DNA of 64,000 nucleotides from Treponema sp. (GTDB taxonomy: Bacteria > Spirochaetota > Spirochaetia > Treponematales > Treponemataceae), in NCBI GenBank assembly GCA_017935745.1, contig JAGBGX010000017.1, positions 146,569 to 210,568 on the forward strand. Reading direction: 5' to 3'. The translations under genes and the position numbers were made by a program. Shown here piece after piece: positions 58,079-64,000 of the stretch. The notes below the pieces were generated by a model. The model did no database searches. It worked only from the letters and a program-made list of their open reading frames with translations, and was not told where the DNA came from. Positions within the stretch are counted from its first letter, which is position 1. Every line of letters starts with the position of its first letter.

Positions 58079-60094
58079 ATGCAGATTTTTGTTGATGCGG
58101 CCGCCAAAAGAGCGGGAAACGGTTCTAAAGAATATCCCTTTACGAAAATAAATGACGCGGCACAGTGCGCACGTCCCGGAGATGAAGTGCTCGTTGCCCC
58201 GGGAATATACCGCGAGCATGTAAATCCACTGCGCGCAGGAACTGAAGACGCGCGGATTACATACCGCTCTGAAAAGCTGCACGGTGCAGTCATCACGGGA
58301 AGCGAGCCGGTGAAAAACTGGACGCAGCACGAAGGAACTGTCTATCTTGCCAGAATCCCGAACGGCATTTTCGGAGCGTACAATCCGTACACAACGCTTG
58401 TAAGCGGAGACTGGTTCATTGCATCATATATCGCGCACACCGGCGAAGTATTTCTAAACGGAAAGTCGCTGTATGAAGTTCCGTCGCTCGACGGCGTTCT
58501 GCATCCTGCTGTCTATGAAAAGTCGTGGGATCCTGAATTTTCAGTGCATACGTGGTACACCGAGCAGGACACGGAATCAGATGAAACGCTGATTTATGCG
58601 AATTTTCAGGGAGCCGACCCGAACAAAGAGACAGTGGAAATCACCGTCAGGGAAAACTGCTTTTATCCCCTGAAGGAAGGCGTTTCCTATATTACGCTGA
58701 GCGGATTCACTGTGCGCCAGGCTGCAACACAGTGGGCGCCTCCGACCGCATACCAGGAAGGAATGATAGGCCCGCACTGGTCGAAGGGCTGGATTATTGA
58801 AGACTGCGACATCTCAGGCTCCAAGTGCTCCGGAATCTCGCTGGGAAAATACCGCCAGCCCCAAAACGACAACAAGTGGCTCAGGCAGAAATTCAAGGAC
58901 GGAACACAGACCGAGCGCGAATGCATCTGCCGGGCGCAGGCGGAAGGCTGGTCAAAGGAAACTGTCGGCTCGCACATTATCCGGCGGTGCAATATCCACG
59001 ACTGCGGACAGACTGGAATCGTTGGGCATCTCGGCGGCATTTTTTCGGTCATTGAAGACAACCACATCCATCATATCAACAACAAGCAGAATCTTGCAGG
59101 AGCTGAAATCGGCGGAATCAAGATGCATGCGGCAATCGATGTCATAATCAGAAGGAACCGGTTCAACAGCTGCACGCGCGGCCTCTGGCTCGACTGGCAG
59201 GCGCAGGGAACGCGCGTCTCCCAGAACCTGTTCTATGACAACTGCCTTCCGCGCGACGCGAACGCAAATCCGCAGAACATAGACGGGCTTGGCGAAGATG
59301 TCTTTATTGAAGTCTCCCACGGCCCCACGCTGCTTGACAACAACATCATGCTTTCCGACCACGCCGTAAAGCTTCCTGCGCAGGGAGTCGCGCTCGTCCA
59401 CAACCTGATTGCAGGCTCGTTCACCGCAGTCGGGCGCGGCGTGGACAACGGCTCCGTCTCCAAGCCTTCCCCGCGGTACACGCCGTACCATTTTGCGCAC
59501 AGAACGGAAGTCGCGGGCTTTATGACGATTCTTCACGGAGACTGCCGGTTCTACAACAATATTTTCGTCCAGAAGGAAATCAGGCCGGGAATGGAGCTGA
59601 TTCATCAGGCGCTGAAGGACAGCGGCTGGAGCGACGGAAACCTTGTCTGCGGAACAGTTCCGTACAGCTCATATCCGTCATACGAAGAATGGGCAAGGCA
59701 GTTTGAAGGATACTGCGGAATGGGAAGCGAGCCGAGCGACCGCTACTACAATCCGCTCCCTGTCTGGGCAGCCGGAAACGTGTACTTCAACGGCGCGCAG
59801 CCGATGGAAAAGGAAAAAGACGCCGTGTCAGACTTGCAGCACAAGGTGTTCATATCAGTTTCCGAAAAAAACGGCAGAGCCATACTGGAGACAAACCTGT
59901 ACAGCTTCCTCCCGGAATCAAGGGCAGGGACAGTTTCCACTGAAACGCTCGGAACCGCATTCGAGCCGGAGCAGCCGTTTGAAAGCCCTGACGGAACGCC
60001 GATTGTGCTAGACACTGACTACTTTGATAATCACCGCGCTGTCAATCCCACGCCCGGGCCGTTTGAAAGCGGCGGAACAGTCTTTGAAGTGTAG
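58079..60094 (+). CDS. GH120 beta-xylosidase
   Basis: Intracellular enzyme (no signal peptide) that frees xylose from xylo-oligosaccharides. 671 residues, a right-handed beta-helix, clearly similar to XylC of Thermoanaerobacterium saccharolyticum, the founding GH120: APPTAYQEGMIGPHWSKGWIIEDC, GSHIIRRCNIHDCGQTGIVGHLGG, GIKMHAAIDVIIRRNRF. The XylC nucleophile and acid/base map to Asp372 (RGLWLDWQAQGTRV) and Glu411 (VFIEVSHGP). About 18 residues (YDNCLPRDANANPQNIDGLG) inserted between them are absent in XylC. Start at 58079 follows GAGGTG at the right distance. It stands alone behind a good promoter; no xylose isomerase or transporter is in view. Confidence 0.92.
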   Translation: MQIFVDAAAKRAGNGSKEYPFTKINDAAQCARPGDEVLVAPGIYREHVNPLRAGTEDARITYRSEKLHGAVITGSEPVKNWTQHEGTVYLARIPNGIFGAYNPYTTLVSGDWFIASYIAHTGEVFLNGKSLYEVPSLDGVLHPAVYEKSWDPEFSVHTWYTEQDTESDETLIYANFQGADPNKETVEITVRENCFYPLKEGVSYITLSGFTVRQAATQWAPPTAYQEGMIGPHWSKGWIIEDCDISGSKCSGISLGKYRQPQNDNKWLRQKFKDGTQTERECICRAQAEGWSKETVGSHIIRRCNIHDCGQTGIVGHLGGIFSVIEDNHIHHINNKQNLAGAEIGGIKMHAAIDVIIRRNRFNSCTRGLWLDWQAQGTRVSQNLFYDNCLPRDANANPQNIDGLGEDVFIEVSHGPTLLDNNIMLSDHAVKLPAQGVALVHNLIAGSFTAVGRGVDNGSVSKPSPRYTPYHFAHRTEVAGFMTILHGDCRFYNNIFVQKEIRPGMELIHQALKDSGWSDGNLVCGTVPYSSYPSYEEWARQFEGYCGMGSEPSDRYYNPLPVWAAGNVYFNGAQPMEKEKDAVSDLQHKVFISVSEKNGRAILETNLYSFLPESRAGTVSTETLGTAFEPEQPFESPDGTPIVLDTDYFDNHRAVNPTPGPFESGGTVFEV

Positions 60095-60194
60095 GCGCCA
60101 GAAAATCACAACCACCCGGCAAACGGGCGGCCTGCACGCAGCCTATAAGGCCATGCTCTCAAGCCGAGGCTTAAGCCTGCGCTTTCACTAACGC

Positions 60195-60806
60195 TCAGGC
60201 CTGCCGCAGCCTGGTGTGCGTCCGGCGCAAGTCCTCACGGCAGGAAAACCTGCCCGTCTGCCTCAGGCCGGAAAAAAGGACGGCTGCCAGAACCAGAAGC
60301 AGAAGCACAATCTGAATCAGTTTTTTTTCAAGCGGCTCAAACTGAAAAACGTCCTGTCCCAGGCAGTAATATGATGCCAGGCCGCTCCATGCCAGCGCAA
60401 TGCAGATCGTGAGCCTCCGGGTGAGCCGCTGCGTGGAAAACGGATTCCTTTCTGTTCCCGCGTACAGGCCGAACACCTTCCATTCTTCGTCCTTCAAATC
60501 TTTTTTGTCTTCTTCCGCGGCCAGACGCTCGTAATGCTGCACCACTTTAATCCATGAAACAATCCAGTCATAGAAGCCGCACGCCGAAAAATGCCAGAAC
60601 CACCCGGACACGCACCCCAGAAGCAGAACCGCCAGGCGCAGCAGCCCGCCTTTTGCGGAGTCCAAGCTGTAATACCCCACAAACAGCGCGCCGTTAAAGA
60701 TTGCGTACATGTTCATCCAGTGGTTGAAATTCTGCTGATGGCTCGCCCGCTCCTCTATCGCAATCTTGTACCGCTCTTTCATGTTGATTTTCTCACACCC
60801 GTCCAT
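60195..60806 (-). CDS. RipA-family octameric membrane protein (probable)
   Basis: A 203-residue membrane protein. The start at 60806 (MDGCEKINMKERYKIAIEER) has GAGGTG upstream. After a charged amphipathic stretch come two N-terminal helices (MYAIFNGALFVGYYSL and LLRLAVLLLGCVSGWFWHF), a charged cytoplasmic loop (WIKVVQHYERLAAEEDKKDLKDEEWKVF) and two C-terminal helices (LTICIALAWSGLASYYCLG and LIQIVLLLLVLAAVLFSGL). This matches my memory of the RipA octameric membrane family. Known members form large complexes of uncertain role. It overlaps nothing but is 2 bp downstream of the next gene, so the two are one operon. Confidence 0.55.
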   Translation of the reverse strand: MDGCEKINMKERYKIAIEERASHQQNFNHWMNMYAIFNGALFVGYYSLDSAKGGLLRLAVLLLGCVSGWFWHFSACGFYDWIVSWIKVVQHYERLAAEEDKKDLKDEEWKVFGLYAGTERNPFSTQRLTRRLTICIALAWSGLASYYCLGQDVFQFEPLEKKLIQIVLLLLVLAAVLFSGLRQTGRFSCREDLRRTHTRLRQA

Positions 60807-60808
60807 GC

Positions 60809-61279
60809 CTACACCTCGGAAACAGCATCTGCGAACGCTTTGTAAATGTCATTTACAACCGAAGCACCATATTTTAACTTTTGCGCTGAAATGGAAGCGA
60901 TATCTATGCTGAGTGACGCACCGCCTTTAGGAGCGTTACTCAGCATATCTTTTAAATCTTGAGATGAAAATGTTTTGGCATTTGTGATAAATGAAACACC
61001 ACCGCTCAGCACGCTTTTTAACATATCGAGCTTTTTTCGCCTTAAGCAAGCTTCGTTTGCTGAAATGACAATCACCGTATAGCAAATAAAAATCACTGTC
61101 ACACATACAATTAAAAGAATAACAACATACTTAAAACGTACTTGCTTTATTTCGCCAAATTTTCCCAAAAATATACAAGCAAAAAATTTTAAAATCCCCA
61201 CCATAACAAGAAAAAATAAAAAACTAAAAATTCCAACAGCAACAAAGCTGCCCTTGTTTTCACAAGTGTCACTATTCAT
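60809..61279 (-). CDS. Membrane protein of unknown function, partner of the RipA-like gene
   Basis: A 156-residue protein from ATG at 61279 (MNSDTCENKGSFVAVGIFSF) with GGAGG upstream. Two membrane helices at about 11-35 (FVAVGIFSFLFFLVMVGIL) and 50-75 (FKYVVILLIVCVTVIFICYTVIVI) are followed by a soluble tail rich in Ser, Lys and Ala (LSNAPKGGASLSIDIASISAQ). I do not recognise a family. The region is more AT-rich than the core genes upstream of 60 kb. It ends 2 bp before the RipA-like gene. It may be a regulatory or structural partner, but this is only positional. Confidence 0.6.
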   Translation of the reverse strand: MNSDTCENKGSFVAVGIFSFLFFLVMVGILKFFACIFLGKFGEIKQVRFKYVVILLIVCVTVIFICYTVIVISANEACLRRKKLDMLKSVLSGGVSFITNAKTFSSQDLKDMLSNAPKGGASLSIDIASISAQKLKYGASVVNDIYKAFADAVSEV

Positions 61280-61372
61280 AAAAATCCTCCTTACTCGGAC
61301 ACTCCCGCCCGCTGTTATATACAACCCGGCATTATGCCGGACTGTTCACTGTAATACCATGTGTACAGGCAG

Positions 61373-61786
61373 CTACTGTACACCCGCCTTATGGAGCAGT
61401 TCTTCGATAGAGTATGATGCATACATAAACACTGTTCTGCCGTCATCATCACTTGCGTTTACATCCGCACCAGCTTCTATCAGCATCTTTGCCAAGTCCA
61501 CCGCGTTTTTCTCTGCCGCAATCATGAGCGCAGTTCTGCCGTTATCATCACTTGTGTTTACATCCGCGCCAGCTTCTATCAGCATCTTTGCTAAGTCCAT
61601 CGTGTTCTCCTCTGCCGCTGCGTTCACGTCCGCACCAGATGCTATCAGTCGTTGTGTCTCCGCAACATTACCTCTTGCTACCGCAGTGAGAAACGAATCT
61701 TCTTCCTCTCTTTTCTTTCCTGCATACACGGAAACTGCCGCAGCACATACGGCTGCCATAGATATCACGGCCTTCATTCTTTTCAT
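61373..61786 (-). CDS. Exported ankyrin-repeat protein
   Basis: A 137-residue protein with a signal peptide (MKRMKAVISMAAVCAAAVSVYAG) and two to three ankyrin repeats. LAKMLIEAGADVN occurs twice, around residues 65 and 98, with DNA to match (61450-61495 and 61549-61594). The first copy lacks the middle of a repeat (about ten residues missing before DLAKML), so it looks like the result of internal deletion. AAG-GAG before the start is the ribosome site. Its first 60 coding and upstream bases are nearly the same as in the LRR gene at 63033. Ankyrin proteins bind other proteins; the partner is unknown. Confidence 0.78.
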   Translation of the reverse strand: MKRMKAVISMAAVCAAAVSVYAGKKREEEDSFLTAVARGNVAETQRLIASGADVNAAAEENTMDLAKMLIEAGADVNTSDDNGRTALMIAAEKNAVDLAKMLIEAGADVNASDDDGRTVFMYASYSIEELLHKAGVQ

Positions 61787-61810
61787 ACTAAATTCTCCTT
61801 TGGATCTCAG
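61749..61810 (-). repeat. 5' cassette copy 1 (ribosome site and signal peptide)
   Basis: This stretch, the ribosome-binding site and start of the ankyrin gene, is nearly identical to 63638-63695, the start of the LRR gene at 63033. The copies differ by a few bases. The shared unit encodes MKRMKAVISMAAV and its upstream AAGGAG. Confidence 0.85.
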
Positions 61811-61849
61811 CCCGTTTTTTATCTTTGTTCAGGCAGAATACCGGACTGT

Positions 61850-63016
61850 TCACCGCAACGCCACGCTATAGTTAATTTCGTTGTAGTCGCCAATATATAC
61901 ATCTTTTATTATTTCCTCCCACTCTTCCTTTGTACCTGCGTAATTTATTGTAAGTTCACTGCACATATAAAATGCTTTATTTCCAATTCTTTTTACACTG
62001 TGAGGAATTGTTATTTTCTTAAGACCAATACAGCCCAAGAACGCACTATCTCCTATTCCTGTAACTCTGCCAGGAATCTCTATGCTTTCAAGGCATTTGC
62101 AATCCCTGAATGCATTATCTCCAATTTCCTCAATACTGTCTGGAATTGTTATGCTTGCAAGGCTTTCGCACCAATAGAACATATCATTTTCTATTTTCAT
62201 AACACTGCTAGGAATATTTACGTTTACAAGGCTTGTACAGTCACGGAACGCACCCCGTCCTATTTCCACAACATTGTCTGGAATCGCTACGCTTGCAAGG
62301 TTTTTGCAGCCATAGAATGCCAACCATCCAATTTTTATAACACTGTCAGGAATCATTACGCTTGTAAGGCTTGCGCAGCCATCGAACGCATAGTCTCCTA
62401 TTTCTATAACACTGCTAGGAATATTTACGTTTGCAAGGTTTGTACACTCCTCGAACGCCATGATTCCTATTTTTGTAACACTGTCTGGAATTGTTACGCT
62501 TGCAAGGCTTGTACACTCATTGAACAACACATCACTTAATTCCGCAACACTGCTAGGAATATCTATGCTTGCAAGGCTTGTACAACGAGAGAACGCAGCG
62601 TATCCAATTTCCGTAACACTGTCTGGAATCGTTACCTTTGTAAGGCTTGTACAGCCAGCGAACGCACAGTCTTCTATTTCCGTAACACTGCTAGGAATAT
62701 TTACGCTTTCAAGGCTTGTACAGTCACGGAACGCACCGTCTCCTATTTTCGTAACACTGTCTGGAATCGTTACCTTTGTAAGGCTTGTACACTCATTGAA
62801 CGCATCGATTCCTATTTCTGTAACTCCGTCAGGAATAACAAATTCTCCCTGGATATCCTTGCTGCATGTTTTCAGGACTCCACCTTCTATTACAAAGCTC
62901 TTGTCAGAGCCTTCAGAGGAATCATGATGACTGTCATCATGACTATCATCATGCGAGCATCCTGTAAGCGCAAGCAAAGCTAAAGTGATTACGGATGCAT
63001 ACCAAAACGATTTCAT
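61850..63016 (-). CDS. BspA-type leucine-rich repeat lipoprotein, 13 repeats
   Basis: A surface lipoprotein. From ATG at 63016 (MKSFWYASVITLALLALTGC, acylated Cys at 20) it has 388 residues: a His/Asp/Ser-rich linker (HDDSHDDSHHDSSEGS), a short N-terminal cap, 13 LRR_5 repeats of 23 residues, and a C-terminal cap (NYAGTKEEWEEIIKDVY). Repeats follow xIPxSVxxIgxxAFxxCxsLxxV. They alternate IPDSV and IPSSV, a 46-residue super-repeat. BspA proteins of Treponema and Bacteroides bind host proteins and other bacteria. The DNA is low in GC for this window and the repeats should recombine. The next LRR gene lies 16 bp away. Confidence 0.88.
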   Translation of the reverse strand: MKSFWYASVITLALLALTGCSHDDSHDDSHHDSSEGSDKSFVIEGGVLKTCSKDIQGEFVIPDGVTEIGIDAFNECTSLTKVTIPDSVTKIGDGAFRDCTSLESVNIPSSVTEIEDCAFAGCTSLTKVTIPDSVTEIGYAAFSRCTSLASIDIPSSVAELSDVLFNECTSLASVTIPDSVTKIGIMAFEECTNLANVNIPSSVIEIGDYAFDGCASLTSVMIPDSVIKIGWLAFYGCKNLASVAIPDNVVEIGRGAFRDCTSLVNVNIPSSVMKIENDMFYWCESLASITIPDSIEEIGDNAFRDCKCLESIEIPGRVTGIGDSAFLGCIGLKKITIPHSVKRIGNKAFYMCSELTINYAGTKEEWEEIIKDVYIGDYNEINYSVALR

Positions 63017-63032
63017 ATCTATTCTCTTTTTC

Positions 63033-63674
63033 CTATTTTTTAACCACATAATTTACCTTATCCTTGTCAAAAAACGAATCACCTCCGATATGTTCCCAGT
63101 CTTCACTTGAACCATCATAATTCACTGTCTTAAAATTTTCACAGTTATTGAATCCCACACCGATTTTTTTAACACTGCTAGGAATCGTTATGCTTTCAAG
63201 GCTTGCACAGTCACTGAATGCGATCCTTATCTCCGTAACTCCGTCAAGGATTATTACGCTTTTAAGGCTTGTGCAGCCATGGAACGATACATACGCTTTT
63301 GATCCGATTGTTACGCTTTCAAGGCTTGTGCACTCCTCGAACGCATAGTCTCCTATTTCCGTAACACTGCTAGGAATATTTACGCTTGCAAGGCTTGTAC
63401 AATAAGAAAACGCACAGTCTCCTATTTTCGTAACACTGTCAGGAATCGTTACGCTTTCAAGGCTTGTACAATCCAAGAACGCCTTTTCTCCAATTTCTGT
63501 AACTCCGTCAGGGATAACAAACTCACCGCTAACATCCCTGTCACACTTTTTAAAGACTCCGTCCTGAACTTCATAAGGATCTCTGTCACTGTCTCCGCTA
63601 GAGCATCCTGCAAGCGCAAGCAAAGCCGCAGCATATACGGCTGCCATAGATATCACGGCCTTCATTCTTTTCAT
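63033..63674 (-). CDS. BspA-type leucine-rich repeat lipoprotein, 6 repeats
   Basis: A shorter paralogue of the downstream gene, 213 residues. The signal MKRMKAVISMAAVYAAALLALAGC gives an acylated Cys at 24; the same first half is found in the ankyrin protein. Six LRR_5 repeats follow (TIPDSVTKIGDCAFSYCTSLASV and so on); the fourth is shortened (TIGSKAYVSFHGCTSL) and the fifth lacks IP. The C-terminal cap NYDGSSEDWEHIGGDSFFDK ends in VNYVVKK. ATG at 63674 has AGGAGG upstream, so the 22-codon longer frame is dropped. It was probably made by loss or gain of repeat units. Confidence 0.85.
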   Translation of the reverse strand: MKRMKAVISMAAVYAAALLALAGCSSGDSDRDPYEVQDGVFKKCDRDVSGEFVIPDGVTEIGEKAFLDCTSLESVTIPDSVTKIGDCAFSYCTSLASVNIPSSVTEIGDYAFEECTSLESVTIGSKAYVSFHGCTSLKSVIILDGVTEIRIAFSDCASLESITIPSSVKKIGVGFNNCENFKTVNYDGSSEDWEHIGGDSFFDKDKVNYVVKK

Positions 63675-63695
63675 ACTAAATCCTCCTTTGGGTCT
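63638..63695 (-). repeat. 5' cassette copy 2 (ribosome site and signal peptide)
   Basis: Nearly identical to 61749-61810 at the ankyrin gene start. The two proteins then diverge completely past the signal peptide, so the cassette has been joined to different mature domains. Confidence 0.85.
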
Positions 63696-63743
63696 CCGCC
63701 CATTTTTATTTCCATCCCGGCAGTCCAGCCGGAGAACCATTTC

Positions 63744-64000
63744 CTACTCGCTTTCTGTGTCCGCGCTATCCGCATACGATTTCGCTTTGCTCTTCTTTCC
63801 GCCCAGCACTTCCTGCCTGAAGTGCGCTATCTCCGTGTTCGCATAGCCGATGAACGGTGCGTAGCCGGCCTCGCCCTCAATGAGCGCGTGCGCGTTCACG
63901 TGGCTCACCAGCTCCCGGTACGCCCCGTCGCTCGCAGCCCGAGCCGCTTTCAATGCGCCCGCAGTCCTTGCCGAGCGCTCGTCCGTGCGCTGGCCCGTAA
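63744..64000 (-). CDS. DUF6261 family protein, C-terminal part (5' end outside window)
   Basis: The frame is open from the window edge to the stop at 63744, giving 85 residues that end in KSYADSADTESE. The pattern TDERSARTAGALKAARAASDGAYRELVSHVNAHALIEGEAGYAPFIGYANTEIAHFRQEVL resembles the end of DUF6261 proteins, which are known from Bacteroidetes and Treponema with no defined function. A TTG at 63953 would be an internal start, but the open frame continues upstream so it is more likely part of a longer gene. It has the same direction as the LRR genes, 69 bp before the first. Confidence 0.6.
   Translation of the reverse strand, partial: TGQRTDERSARTAGALKAARAASDGAYRELVSHVNAHALIEGEAGYAPFIGYANTEIAHFRQEVLGGKKSKAKSYADSADTESE

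Noticed and set aside
60167..60178. 12-bp palindrome AGGCTTAAGCCT between the xylosidase and RipA-like genes
   Set aside because: Perfect but short, no T-run and single copy; no basis to call an operator or terminator.

Overview
The window reads as chromosomal DNA of a spirochaete of the genus Treponema, probably a gut or rumen type. Grounds are inference from content: a UPF0164 (treponemal FadL-like) outer-membrane protein, many TPR/HEAT proteins and lipoproteins with short lipoboxes, an OmpA-domain/lytic-transglycosylase/lipoprotein trio, EF-P of the arginine type with EarP, DUF2798 and DUF6261 proteins, BspA-type leucine-rich repeat lipoproteins and a GH120 xylosidase. Base composition is moderately GC-rich over most of the window and clearly more AT-rich at about 60.8-63.7 kb.

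Layout. 0-5.3 kb (minus): end of the window cuts galE; then a DUF2798 membrane protein, an ABC-F ATPase and an SH3-like lipoprotein. 5.4-7.2 kb (plus): oligoendopeptidase F, followed by a 137-bp repeat/hairpin array. 7.5-18.5 kb (minus): a large FlgD-Ig/OmpA surface protein, a UPF0164 barrel, ispH, yajC-secD-secF with a good promoter, a TPR lipoprotein and a small membrane protein. 18.6-23.0 kb (plus): lipoprotein, lytic transglycosylase, OmpA protein, tcdA. 23.0-26.8 kb (minus): purE-purF-purM-purN, inosinate pathway steps, with a promoter that seems to give a leaderless message. 26.9-30.9 kb (minus): TPR protein and a LamG/Fn3 secreted protein, back to back with uvrC (plus).

32.9-39.0 kb (minus): glycogen phosphorylase and debranching enzyme, then (upstream) a three-gene set of small membrane protein, ECF-type sigma factor and zinc-finger anti-sigma. 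39.4-41.3 kb (minus): an AgcS symporter under a glycine riboswitch, and tRNA-Arg(CCT) with its terminator. 41.3-43.1 kb (minus): efp and earP, the translation factor and its arginine rhamnosyltransferase. 43.3-46.8 kb (plus): comM and recQ flanking an antisense tRNA-Leu(CAA). 46.8-53.8 kb (minus): a tight M16 peptidase-dut-lptF-like-lptG-like-tgt-HEAT operon. 54.0-56.6 kb (minus): rpsO and pnp. 56.9-60.1 kb (plus): bcp, a macro-domain protein and a GH120 beta-xylosidase. 60.2-64.0 kb (minus): an accessory region with a RipA-like octameric membrane protein and a partner, an ankyrin protein, two BspA-type LRR lipoproteins and the end of a DUF6261 gene.

The points most worth a second look are the set of genes whose start codon lies only 5-8 nt after a -10 box and has no Shine-Dalgarno, the glycine riboswitch on agcS, the EF-P/EarP pair, the tandem/inverted repeat array at 7.3 kb, the orphan plus-strand terminator at 39.35 kb, the RipA-like gene pair, and the duplicated 5' cassette feeding ankyrin and LRR proteins. 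I found no CRISPR array, insertion sequence, rRNA or prophage.
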